64,000 nucleotides of DNA from Anaerolineae bacterium (GTDB lineage: Bacteria > Chloroflexota > Anaerolineae > Aggregatilineales > Aggregatilineaceae), in assembly GCA_016930015.1 (NCBI GenBank), contig JAFGHR010000063.1:30635-94634 (forward strand). Reading direction: 5' to 3'. This document shows, piece by piece, positions 47,461 through 54,600 of the stretch. Each line of letters begins with the position of its first letter. Position 1 is the first letter of the stretch. Both the position numbers and the translations under genes were made by a program. The notes beneath the pieces are model-generated. The model was not told where the DNA came from. It worked only from the letters and a program-made list of their open reading frames with translations, and ran no database searches.

Positions 47461-48599
47461 GCGCTTTGCCCGGCTGCTGCCATTAACAGCGTGTCGATTT
47501 CATGCAAAGCCAGCGGCTGGATATCAGCGCGCTGTTTGACATCCTGTGTGACGGCGCGCAGCGTTAGTTCGTCCAGGTTCAGGCCCAGGACCACCGCCCG
47601 TTCGCGGATTGCGTTCCAGCCGGTCAGCCGGTGGCCGATGGCGACTTCACGCGTCAGGCCAAAATCTTGCGGGCGCAGAATTTCGTACGTAGCCGGGTCG
47701 GCCAGGACGGCTTTGGCGTGAATGCCCGCCTTGTGAATGAAAGCGCTCGATCCCGTGATGTAGTTGTTGAACGGAATCTCCAGATCACAGATTGAGGCGA
47801 CGACGTGGTCAACACGCGCCAGGAGTTTGAGATTGTACTTGGCGACATAAGCCCGATCAAGCGTATACAGGCGTGCGATCAACCCGCCCAACGGTGTGAT
47901 CCCGTTGCGTTCGCCAATACCAAGCACGGTTGTGTCGATATGGGTGGCGCCTGCTTCGAGCGCCGCGCAGGCGTTGGCGACGGCGCAGCCGCTGTCATTA
48001 TGCCCGTGGAACTCCACATCCAGCCCTGTCAGGCGCACTAACTGGCTGACGAGGGCGTGAACCTGCTGCGGCAGTGCTACGCCCACCGTATCGGCGACGC
48101 CCAGCCGGTTTACCATGCCCAGGTCGGCTACTGCCAGGTAAACGCGCAACAGGTCCGACTCCCGGCTGCGGAATGTATCTTCCGTGCTGAATCGTAGGAC
48201 AGTATTCGGCGCCTGCTGCCGCACGAATTCAAGGACATCGGCAGCCAGGTCGATGATCTCGCTGATACTTTTGCCGTGGCTGTGCTCCATGAGCTTGGGT
48301 GAGGTGCCGATCACGATGTCCAACCCATCGACACCTGTGTCAAGCGCGCGTATGGCGTCACCTTTGTGGCAGCGGATGTGTGTCAGAATGCGTGCGTTAA
48401 GTCCGGCACCGACGACGGCGCGGATATCGGCTTCGCTTTGTGGCGACGCGCAGGGCGATGTCATTTCGATCATCTCGACACCAAAATCGTCGAGCAACCC
48501 GGCGATTTCGAGCTTCTGACCGGACGTGAATGTAGCGGTGCTGAACTGCTCGCCTTCGCGCAGTGTGCTTTCGATGATGGCGTAATGATCAAACGGCAT
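47457..48599 (-). CDS. lysS: Homocitrate synthase LysS
   Basis: First committed step: acetyl-CoA plus 2-oxoglutarate gives homocitrate. DRE-TIM family: [20 protein letters not shown] start, [20 protein letters not shown], the metal motif [20 protein letters not shown], and [20 protein letters not shown]. The RE-GEQ opening replaces the DTLRDG of leuA, as in Thermus/archaeal homocitrate synthases. 380 residues, no C-terminal regulatory LeuA dimer domain, so feedback control may be by lysine at the active site as in Thermus. Overlaps lysJ by 11 nt. Confidence 0.93.
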   Translation of the reverse strand: MPFDHYAIIESTLREGEQFSTATFTSGQKLEIAGLLDDFGVEMIEMTSPCASPQSEADIRAVVGAGLNARILTHIRCHKGDAIRALDTGVDGLDIVIGTSPKLMEHSHGKSISEIIDLAADVLEFVRQQAPNTVLRFSTEDTFRSRESDLLRVYLAVADLGMVNRLGVADTVGVALPQQVHALVSQLVRLTGLDVEFHGHNDSGCAVANACAALEAGATHIDTTVLGIGERNGITPLGGLIARLYTLDRAYVAKYNLKLLARVDHVVASICDLEIPFNNYITGSSAFIHKAGIHAKAVLADPATYEILRPQDFGLTREVAIGHRLTGWNAIRERAVVLGLNLDELTLRAVTQDVKQRADIQPLALHEIDTLLMAAAGQSA

Positions 48600-49764
48600 G
48601 GGTCAATACCTCCTCAACGGTATCAATAACGTGCCACAAATCGTCATCTGTGATTACAAGTGGGGGCAGCAGGCGCAGTACGGTTCGCCCGGCAGACAGC
48701 GCCAGAATACCGCGTTCCTGTAGGGTTTGCAGGATGGGAGCCACCTTGCCCCGCAGTTCGATCCCGATCATGAGTCCCCGGCCTCGCACCTCGCGAACGG
48801 TTTGTTCGGGTAGATGAGCTCGCAGGTGTGCCAGCACGGCCTCGCCGCGCTGGTGGGTTTGCTGGATCAGGTGTGTGTTTTGCAGCAGGTCGAGCACGGC
48901 CAACCCGGCAGCACACGCCAGCGGATTACCGCCGAACGTGCTGCCGTGTGTTTTGGGCGGCAGTTCACCCACGCGTTCGCCCATGACCACGGCGCCCATC
49001 GGCATCCCCCCGGCGATGCTTTTGGCGAGGCATAACAGGTCCGGCTGAACACCGTCATAGTGATGCGCAAACAGCCACCCGGTGCGACCGAAACCGGTCT
49101 GAATTTCGTCAATAATCAGCAGCACGCCGGTGTTTTGGCATAACGTTTGCACAGCCTGAAGGTAACCGTCGTTAGCGGGGTGAATACCGCCTTCACCCTG
49201 CACAACCTCAACCAGGACCGCCGCGACCGAGTCGTCCATGGCCGCTTGCATCTGTTCGATGTTGTTAAACGGCACATGTGTGATATGCGGCACCAGCGGG
49301 CCGAACGGTTCGCGGTAAGCGCGGTTCCAGGTGGCGCTGAGCGCGCCCATCGTCCGGCCATGAAAGCCGCGCATGGTGGCGATGATGCCGGGCCTGCCGG
49401 TTGCCAGGCGGGCGATTTTAAGCGCACCCTCTACGGCTTCCGCCCCGCTGTTGCACAGGAATACACGCGGCATCTGGGCCGCGCGACACAGCGCCGCCTG
49501 ATATCGTGCGCGTACCGGGTTATGGAACAATTCCGGGCACACGATCAAATCGGCGGCCTGGTGCTGAATAGCAGCTAAAATTGCCGGGTGGCCGTGACCA
49601 AAGTTGGCCGATCCCATCCCCCCGACACAGTCGATGTAAATATTCCCGGCAATATCGCGGAGACGGGCACCTGTGCCCCGCACGATCTGCACGTCACGTT
49701 TAACATAAGCGCCGCTGCTGTGAACTTCTTCCAGCGTGGCCTGATCAGGCAATGTACTCAGCAT
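48589..49764 (-). CDS. lysJ: [LysW]-aminoadipate semialdehyde transaminase LysJ
   Basis: PLP class III aminotransferase that converts the LysW-bound semialdehyde to LysW-lysine; in related bacteria it may also act on the LysW-glutamate semialdehyde for ornithine. Seen: DIAGNIYIDCVGGMGSANFG, RVFLCNSGAEAVEGALKIAR, MRGFHGRTMGALSATW, VLLIIDEIQTGFGRTGWLFA (PLP-pyridine Asp) and LLCLAKSIAGGMPMGAVV (Schiff-base Lys). 391 residues. Confidence 0.92.
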   Translation of the reverse strand: MLSTLPDQATLEEVHSSGAYVKRDVQIVRGTGARLRDIAGNIYIDCVGGMGSANFGHGHPAILAAIQHQAADLIVCPELFHNPVRARYQAALCRAAQMPRVFLCNSGAEAVEGALKIARLATGRPGIIATMRGFHGRTMGALSATWNRAYREPFGPLVPHITHVPFNNIEQMQAAMDDSVAAVLVEVVQGEGGIHPANDGYLQAVQTLCQNTGVLLIIDEIQTGFGRTGWLFAHHYDGVQPDLLCLAKSIAGGMPMGAVVMGERVGELPPKTHGSTFGGNPLACAAGLAVLDLLQNTHLIQQTHQRGEAVLAHLRAHLPEQTVREVRGRGLMIGIELRGKVAPILQTLQERGILALSAGRTVLRLLPPLVITDDDLWHVIDTVEEVLTHAV

Positions 49765-50593
49765 AATGCACCTCGTCCACTACGGATGTGCGAACTGGTT
49801 GAGTGTTCGTGATGTGTGTGCCGCTGCCATTTAGCGCCGCGTCAAGCGGATTTTCGCCATTCGCCCCGGCCAGAATCACGCGTTCGGTGTAAGCCTCGCG
49901 CGCGGCCAGCAGTTTCTTTTTCATGCGTCCCTGTGCCAGTGAGTTGTATACATCCACCTCACTTAACATAAACTGGTGTACCAGCGATCCCGGATCGTTC
50001 ACGTCACGCAGCAGGCCCGGCACATTACTTAAAATTATCAGCGTGCTGGCTTCCAGTGCGCGGGTTATCGTCGCTGCGACCAGGTCGCCATCCACATTTA
50101 GCCGTTCGAACGCTTCGCCCATGGCTACCGGCGCGATGACCGGCGTGTACCCATTGTCGAGTAACGTGTTGATCATCCCCGCATCAATGCCGGTGATCGT
50201 GCCCGAATAATCGTCACGAATGACGACCGGGCGCCCGTTGCGCAGCGCACGGATCGCGGTTTTGCGGCGTGCCACGATCACGTTGGGACCGGCTAACCCG
50301 ACGGCGCTGACGTCATAGGCGGCCAGCCGGGCCGCGATCCGCTGGTTGACCACCGCGGCGGCGGCGCTGTAAAGCTCGATCATGCGGGCGTCGGTATAAC
50401 GGCTGGTATGTCCGCCGGGGCTGGTGATCGTTTGCACGCGGTAGCCGACCTGTTCCGCCAGCGCATTTGCTGCCCCGCTGGCGCCGTGTACCAACACCCA
50501 GCGCTCGCCCTGCGCAATTCGTGATGCCAGGTTACGGAGCACCGGCTCCTGGTCGATTTCCGCGTTGCCACCCAGTTTTAATACACGTATCAT
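49745..50593 (-). CDS. lysZ: [LysW]-L-2-aminoadipate 6-kinase LysZ
   Basis: Amino-acid kinase family, ArgB-like. Starts [20 protein letters not shown] with GGAGGAATTTACCC before the ATG at 50593; the frame runs upstream to 50656 without homology. Motifs: RWVLVHGASGAANALAEQVG (carboxylate loop), TDARMIELYSAAAAVVNQRI, NVDGDLVAATITRALEASTL and GRMKKKLLAAREAY (ATP end). 282 residues. It phosphorylates the carboxylate of LysW-bound alpha-aminoadipate. Overlaps lysJ by 20 nt. Confidence 0.93.
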   Translation of the reverse strand: MIRVLKLGGNAEIDQEPVLRNLASRIAQGERWVLVHGASGAANALAEQVGYRVQTITSPGGHTSRYTDARMIELYSAAAAVVNQRIAARLAAYDVSAVGLAGPNVIVARRKTAIRALRNGRPVVIRDDYSGTITGIDAGMINTLLDNGYTPVIAPVAMGEAFERLNVDGDLVAATITRALEASTLIILSNVPGLLRDVNDPGSLVHQFMLSEVDVYNSLAQGRMKKKLLAAREAYTERVILAGANGENPLDAALNGSGTHITNTQPVRTSVVDEVHYAEYIA

Positions 50594-51642
50594 GGGTAAA
50601 TTCCTCCAAATGTCAGCGCTGTTGTTTCTTCGAATCCACACATCACGTTCATGCACTGCACGGCAGAACCGGCAGCGCCTTTGCCCAGGTTATCCAACGC
50701 GCACAGCAGGACAGTTCGCCCGGTGTCCGGATCGTATTCCCAGCCCACGTCAGCGTAGTTTGTCCCGGCTAACAGGCGTGGTTCCGGGTGCCGGTAGATG
50801 CCCTGCCGGGCGTGAACAATGCGTACAAACGGTTCGTTGTCCCAGGCGGCCCGGTAGTGGTTCCACAATGATCGTTCGGGCAGCCCGACAGGTAATGTCA
50901 GGTGAATGGCAGCGGCTACACCGCGTACCATTTCCACGCTGGTCACGGCCATGCGGATATCGAATGCGCCATACGATTCAAACGCCTGCTGTACCTCGGC
51001 CTCGTGGCGGTGCCCGGTGAGTTGAAACGGGCGGACAACGCCGCTGCGCGCCGGGTGATGGCTGGACGCTGTTGGGCTGTTTCCGGCTTCGCTGCTGCCA
51101 ACTTTGAGATCAACAATCACCGGCTGGTCGGGAACAATCGTGCCGCTTTTGACCAGGGCCCACAGCGCCAGCATAGTCGCGGTGGCGTTGCAGCCTACAC
51201 CGCTGGCATAGTGAGCACTCGTTAACGCGTCCCGGCTGAGTTCGGGCAGCCCATAAACAAAACGCGGCAGCCAGTTGGGCGCGAGATGGTCACGCTGGTA
51301 GGCTGCCGCGTAAAACGCCGGGTCACGCAGGCGGAAATCGGCGCTGAGATCAACCACGTAGTCCGCCAACCCTGCATAGTGGGTGATGTGCGCCTGGGAT
51401 TGGCCGTGCGGCATCGCCAGAAACAGCACGTCACACGCTGCCAGGGCATCCCGTGAGACAAAACGTAATGATGATTGGTCGCGTAAATGTGGGTGTACGT
51501 GATAGACAAATTTGCCGGCGTGTTGTTCGGATGTTGCCTGTGTCACCTCTACGCCAGGATGTCCCGACAGCAGCCGCAGCAGTTCCCCGCCCGCATAACC
51601 GGATGCACCGACAATACCAACGCTCAAGCGGCGGCCCGTCAT
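50590..51642 (-). CDS. lysY: [LysW]-L-2-aminoadipate 6-phosphate reductase LysY
   Basis: NADPH-dependent semialdehyde dehydrogenase of the ArgC type. [20 protein letters not shown] (Rossmann), [19 protein letters not shown], and catalytic Cys in [40 protein letters not shown] and [14 protein letters not shown] follow. 350 residues, as typical for LysY/ArgC. Overlaps lysX and lysZ by 4 nt. Confidence 0.93.
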   Translation of the reverse strand: MTGRRLSVGIVGASGYAGGELLRLLSGHPGVEVTQATSEQHAGKFVYHVHPHLRDQSSLRFVSRDALAACDVLFLAMPHGQSQAHITHYAGLADYVVDLSADFRLRDPAFYAAAYQRDHLAPNWLPRFVYGLPELSRDALTSAHYASGVGCNATATMLALWALVKSGTIVPDQPVIVDLKVGSSEAGNSPTASSHHPARSGVVRPFQLTGHRHEAEVQQAFESYGAFDIRMAVTSVEMVRGVAAAIHLTLPVGLPERSLWNHYRAAWDNEPFVRIVHARQGIYRHPEPRLLAGTNYADVGWEYDPDTGRTVLLCALDNLGKGAAGSAVQCMNVMCGFEETTALTFGGIYP

Positions 51643-52496
51643 GCCAGCACCCCCACCGACTCCAACACGTACCAGGCGATACGTTCGGGGATGTTAACCC
51701 CGGTCGTGTCGATGCTGTTGCGGAATTCCATGGTGTGATTGACCTCGCACACCAGCAAACCACGCGCCGGGTCTTCCAAGAGATCAATAGCCAGCACACC
51801 GCCCGCACCGCTACTCACGGCGGCGGCGGCCCGGTGGCAAATGTCGGCAATGTCCGGCGTGACAGGGCAGTTTGACGCCGCGCCGCCCCGCGCGGTGTTG
51901 GTGATCCAGTGCGGCGACGAACGATAGATCGCGCAAATTGTCTCTGTGCCGACGACAAATGCACGGATATCACGCGCCGGTTTTTCGATGTATTCCTGCA
52001 CGTAAAAAACCTGGTGCCCGATCCCGCCCAACACGGTTTTATGTTCGATTACGGCTTCGGCGGCGTCCCGGTCGTTAACACGGGCCAGCAAACGCCCCCA
52101 GGAGCCAACCGGCGGTTTAAGCACAGCCGGGTATCCGATGCGCTCGATGGCGGTCAATGCGGCCTCAGCGCTCAGGGCGATTTCGGTGCGCGGCTGCGGG
52201 ACTCCGGCCCGCTCAAGTGTGATGGTTGTACGGATTTTGTCGGCACAAACCGCCGCCGTCTCATACCGGTTGATGGTGGGGATTCCGGCTGCTTCGAGCA
52301 GTTGAGCCGCCACAAGCCCTACGCCGGTGCTTACGCTGCGTTCGAGCACAACATCGACTTCAGGAAGATACTGCCCGACCTGGACCGCGATTGTGCGTTC
52401 ATCAAGCCGCAGCGGTGATATCCCCATCGCCTCGAAGGCCGCGAACAGCAGTTTTTCTTCCACCCGAACCCGGCTGCACAGAATTCCGACTCTCAT
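51639..52496 (-). CDS. lysX: alpha-aminoadipate-LysW ligase LysX
   Basis: ATP-grasp enzyme of the RimK group that joins the amino group of alpha-aminoadipate to the C-terminal Glu of LysW. N-terminal [23 protein letters not shown]-grasp motifs [40 protein letters not shown], and [20 protein letters not shown]; near the end [19 protein letters not shown], which resembles the Thermus LysX NSVHTTGV motif (recalled) rather than the GFN-type of the arginine-specific ArgX. 285 residues. Overlaps lysW by 4 nt. Confidence 0.93.
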   Translation of the reverse strand: MRVGILCSRVRVEEKLLFAAFEAMGISPLRLDERTIAVQVGQYLPEVDVVLERSVSTGVGLVAAQLLEAAGIPTINRYETAAVCADKIRTTITLERAGVPQPRTEIALSAEAALTAIERIGYPAVLKPPVGSWGRLLARVNDRDAAEAVIEHKTVLGGIGHQVFYVQEYIEKPARDIRAFVVGTETICAIYRSSPHWITNTARGGAASNCPVTPDIADICHRAAAAVSSGAGGVLAIDLLEDPARGLLVCEVNHTMEFRNSIDTTGVNIPERIAWYVLESVGVLA

Positions 52497-52660
52497 TCGC
52501 CCCAGTCTTCCATTTCCATAGGTGCCAGATCAAGCGTGAGCGGCTCAAGTTCGATCACTTCCAATTCCGCGCCGCAGTCGCTGCATGCCAGGATTTCACC
52601 CTGCATCACGTCTTCGGAAACGGTAATCACGGCGCCACATTCAACACATTCGGTTTGCAT
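52493..52660 (-). CDS. lysW: Amino-group carrier protein LysW
   Basis: Small acidic zinc protein that protects and carries biosynthetic intermediates on its C-terminal glutamate. The 55 residues start [20 protein letters not shown], have zinc ligands CVEC and CSDC, and end in the signature EMEDWGE. ATG at 52660 with AGGAGAAAAAC upstream; a longer frame to 52687 is not homologous. First gene of the 12-gene operon, and the target of two attenuators just upstream. Confidence 0.96.
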   Translation of the reverse strand: MQTECVECGAVITVSEDVMQGEILACSDCGAELEVIELEPLTLDLAPMEMEDWGE

Positions 52661-52695
52661 GTTTTTCTCCTTTTTTGGGAATGTCACTGAACAAA

Positions 52696-52736
52696 CAAAA
52701 AAAGCGCTCCGCCGGCGATTTCCGGTCGGGGCGCTT
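52696..52736 (-). terminator. Second intrinsic terminator of the lys leader
   Basis: On the minus strand AAGCGCCCCGACCGG pairs with CGCCGGCGGAGCGCTT (imperfect stem, loop AAAT region) followed by a seven-T tract ending near 52697. It lies 37 nt before lysW. The upstream arm can instead pair with CCGGTAGCTTC (52762-52752), giving a competing antiterminator: CCGGT with ACCGG, and GCTTC with GAAGC. Confidence 0.85.
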
Positions 52737-52772
52737 CGTAAACAGCATCAAGAAGCTACCGGCATATCGCCG

Positions 52773-52823
52773 CTAGGTCTGGAATTCCTTCTTAGCCTTC
52801 TTGACGTTGATTTCGACTATCAT
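52773..52823 (-). CDS. Lysine-rich leader peptide 2
   Basis: ATG at 52821-52823 to TAG at 52773-52775 encodes MIVEINVKKAKKEFQT: 16 residues with Lys-Lys-Ala-Lys-Lys, all AAG. It is followed, 11 nt after the stop, by the alternative pairing segments and then the terminator. Such a peptide would stall a ribosome when charged lysyl-tRNA is scarce. AGAGACCG precedes the ATG, a modest ribosome site. Too short for routine gene calls. Confidence 0.85.
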   Translation of the reverse strand: MIVEINVKKAKKEFQT

Positions 52824-52850
52824 CGGTCTCTACCAGTTAATCAATCAAAC

Positions 52851-52876
52851 AAAAAAGCCACTCGTCCGAGTGGCTT
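52851..52876 (-). terminator. First intrinsic terminator of the lys leader
   Basis: On the minus strand AAGCCACTCG, loop GA, CGAGTGGCTT (10-bp perfect stem), then six T in total. Located between the first leader peptide and the second. The upstream arm also pairs with CGAGTGGTTT at 52925-52916 (10 bp with one G-U), just after the first peptide's stop codon, which would form an antiterminator. Confidence 0.9.
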
Positions 52877-52926
52877 GGGTTGACGTGTTTTCGTTTGCTT
52901 CAGTGCGCAGCGAAAAAACCACTCGT

Positions 52927-52980
52927 CTAGGTGACGTTGGTCTTCTTGGACTTCTTCAACTGCTTGCTGATGCTGATCAT
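52927..52980 (-). CDS. Lysine-rich leader peptide 1
   Basis: ATG at 52978-52980 to TAG at 52927-52929 encodes MISISKQLKKSKKTNVT: 17 residues, five Lys (all AAG) in KQLKKSKK. AGGTCACAAC lies before the ATG. The antiterminator segment GACGAGTGG begins inside the stop codon, so a ribosome that reaches the stop covers it, and one held at the Lys codons leaves it free. It starts about 37 nt after the predicted transcription start. Confidence 0.88.
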   Translation of the reverse strand: MISISKQLKKSKKTNVT

Positions 52981-53023
52981 GTTGTGACCTGTCAAAAAAT
53001 GCCTGTTTCACTTACCGCCCATA

Positions 53024-53052
53024 AGCATACTGGTAATCGTTTCGAGAGTCAA
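53024..53052 (-). promoter_or_regulatory. Promoter of the lys-car operon
   Basis: Sigma-70 type: -35 TTGACT (53047-53052), 17-bp spacer, -10 TATGCT (53024-53029), minus strand. A start near 53017-53018 gives a leader of about 360 nt before lysW. The -35 lies inside one arm of a dyad (53048-53089). Confidence 0.85.
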
Positions 53053-53089
53053 GCCGGTTACTTTGGTAAAAATGGCCAAACGGCTTGAC
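53048..53089. repeat. Dyad symmetry overlapping the lys -35 box
   Basis: GTCAAGCCG (53048-53056) and CGGCTTGAC (53081-53089) are a perfect 9-bp inverted repeat; inside are TTTGG and CCAAA (also complementary), making a long cruciform-prone site. It may be an operator; in the plus direction it is followed by CTTTT, so it may instead be a weak terminator for readthrough. Confidence 0.5.
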
Positions 53090-53094
53090 CTTTT

Positions 53095-53188
53095 AGGCTG
53101 CGTCATAAAAATAATTGCGCCATTCCCCGTGTGATAACATCCACGGGGGGACGCGACCAGCTCGCCAAACCGAGATTTGACGCAGCCT
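53095..53188. repeat. 94-bp MITE-like sequence between lys and FNT genes
   Basis: Flanked by perfect 11-bp inverted termini AGGCTGCGTCA (53095-53105) and TGACGCAGCCT (53178-53188), with an internal hairpin CCCCGTG...CACGGGG (53125-53148). It has no ORF and no clear target duplication. Such ends are reminiscent of IS-derived miniature elements, but I cannot show other copies in the window. Confidence 0.4.
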
Positions 53189-53196
53189 GATATAAT
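53188..53196 (+). promoter_or_regulatory. Extended -10 promoter of the FNT gene
   Basis: TGATATAAT (53188-53196): perfect TATAAT with the TG extension. The -35 position is poor (AACCGA at 53168-53173). About 30 nt before the FNT start. The TG adjoins the right end of the MITE-like sequence. Confidence 0.6.
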
Positions 53197-53226
53197 GGTG
53201 GTAACTGTGAAATATTTCCCAGGCAG

Positions 53227-54123
53227 ATGTATAAAGACAGTTTTTTAGACTCAAAGGAAAACTTGGATTATATGGAAAAACAGCTCAGTGTTGATGCCCT
53301 GTTACCCGCTGAGATGGCTCAAAAAGCAGAAGCCATAGGGATCAAAAAGGCGGAAATGGACGCCGTGGCCACGTTCGTCCTGGCGATTCTGGCCGGGGCG
53401 TTCATTGCGCTTGGGTCCATTTTTGCGACGACTGTAGCGACCGGCGCGGCTGGGATGCTGTCATATGGTGTAACAAAACTGTTGGTCGGCCTGGTGTTTT
53501 GCCTGGGGCTGATTTTGGTCGTGGTGGCAGGCGCGGAATTATTCACCGGCAACAGCCTGATCACGATGGCCTGGGCTAGCGGTAAAGTCAGCCTGCAAGC
53601 ACTGCTGCGTAACTGGGTCATTGTGTATGCCGGGAACTTTGTCGGGTCTGTTGCCACCGCGTTGATCATGTATTTTACCGAACAATACAAGTTCGATGGC
53701 GGCGCCGTTGGGCAAACCGCACTCAGCATCGCCAGCGCAAAAGTAGATTTGGGGTTTGTACAGGCGATCGCGCTGGGTATGATGTGTAACGCCCTGGTTT
53801 GCCTCGCCGTCTGGCTGACGTTTAGTGCGCGCAGTACCATTGATAAAATTGCCGCGATTATCTTTCCGATCACGGCTTTTGTCGCTGCCGGATTCGAGCA
53901 CAGTGTGGCCAATATGTATTTCATCCCCATCGGGTTGTTTATCAAGGCGTTTGATTCCAGCTATACCGATGGGCTGGGGATGAACCTGTCTCACCTGACC
54001 TGGGATAGATTCCTGCTGAATAACCTGCTGCCGGTGACTATCGGGAATATCATCGGCGGCGCGATCATGGTGGCTATTGTGTACTGGTTCATCTATTTAC
54101 GCCCACGTGAGTCGGTTGAGTGA
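53227..54123 (+). CDS. Formate/nitrite transporter family protein (FocA/NirC)
   Basis: Pentameric membrane channel or transporter for formate, nitrite, hydrosulfide or similar small anions. Family features: LLPAEMAQKAEAIGIKKA N-terminus, FVLAILAGAFIALGSIFATT first helix, LFTGNSLITMAWASGKVSLQ, LRNWVIVYAGNFVGSVATAL and NLLPVTIGNIIGGAIMVAIV. 298 residues, six helices. The ATG at 53227 is used; the one at 53272 with AAAGG upstream is also possible. Substrate cannot be chosen from sequence. It stands alone, divergent from the lys operon. Confidence 0.92.
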   Translation: MYKDSFLDSKENLDYMEKQLSVDALLPAEMAQKAEAIGIKKAEMDAVATFVLAILAGAFIALGSIFATTVATGAAGMLSYGVTKLLVGLVFCLGLILVVVAGAELFTGNSLITMAWASGKVSLQALLRNWVIVYAGNFVGSVATALIMYFTEQYKFDGGAVGQTALSIASAKVDLGFVQAIALGMMCNALVCLAVWLTFSARSTIDKIAAIIFPITAFVAAGFEHSVANMYFIPIGLFIKAFDSSYTDGLGMNLSHLTWDRFLLNNLLPVTIGNIIGGAIMVAIVYWFIYLRPRESVE

Positions 54124-54178
54124 CCCGGATGCCGTTTTTGCTGTGGCCGGGCGTGTTCAAACTAAAAATTAGGGGAAT

Positions 54179-54208
54179 TTGACGCCTCATAACAGCGTAT
54201 GGTATAGT
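54179..54208 (+). promoter_or_regulatory. Promoter of the GNAT operon leader
   Basis: -35 TTGACG (54179-54184), 18-bp spacer, -10 TATAGT (54203-54208). It is 34 nt before the leader ORF start at 54242. Confidence 0.7.
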
Positions 54209-54241
54209 ACGCGCGTGTTCATGAAAGGAGCCAAAGGCATT

Positions 54242-54319
54242 ATGATCATCATTCAGACAATTCACTTTATGACCATGTCTGGTGGCAGTGATCCTGGTCG
54301 TAGTGCGCCTGTTGGCTGA
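54242..54319 (+). CDS. Leader peptide, 25 aa, of the GNAT operon
   Basis: ATG at 54242 to TGA at 54317; the peptide starts MIIIQTIHFMTMSGG and ends GRSAPVG. AAAGGAG and AAAGG lie 5-15 nt upstream. Three Ile codons open it, but no single amino acid dominates. Its last codons and stop overlap GCCTGTTGGCTG (54307-54318), which can pair with the terminator's upstream arm CAGCCGCAGGC (54348-54358). This is the arrangement of a ribosome-controlled attenuator rather than a structural gene. Confidence 0.65.
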   Translation: MIIIQTIHFMTMSGGSDPGRSAPVG

Positions 54320-54350
54320 GTGATCGAATTTTAGTTTATTGACGATACAG

Positions 54351-54376
54351 CCGCAGGCACACGCCTGCGGTTTTTT
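54351..54376 (+). terminator. Intrinsic terminator in the GNAT leader
   Basis: CCGCAGGC, loop ACAC, GCCTGCGG, then TTTTTT: 8-bp perfect stem with six T. Positioned 31 nt after the leader ORF and 225 nt before the first GNAT gene. Confidence 0.88.
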
Positions 54377-54417
54377 GATATCAACTGAAGTGACTAACGG
54401 TTGATAGTACGAAAGCC

Positions 54418-54442
54418 AACCGCAGGCCAGCACCCTGCGGTT
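54418..54442 (+). repeat. Second hairpin in the GNAT leader sharing the terminator arms
   Basis: AACCGCAGG, 7-nt loop, CCTGCGGTT (9 bp), followed by GTGTGTTTT. Its arms share CCGCAGG and CCTGCGG with the terminator at 54351, so cross-pairing between the two hairpins is possible. It may be a second terminator or a stabilising stem. Confidence 0.6.
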
Positions 54443-54600
54443 GTGTGTTTTCTCATATAGGGGGAGGTCAATGTCACTACCTGTAACGGCCATCTCATAG
54501 CCATACGTTGTGTACCGCCGCCCGATACGTGATGCTAACCGCATCCGACCGATATAGCCGTTCTATTTTTTAAGCATGAGAAACCTACAGAGAGGAACTT
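54443..54600. other. Rest of the GNAT leader, no gene seen
   Basis: 158 bp between the second hairpin and the first GNAT ATG. Only the ribosome site AGAGAGGAACTT at the 3' end is evident. Confidence 0.4.
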
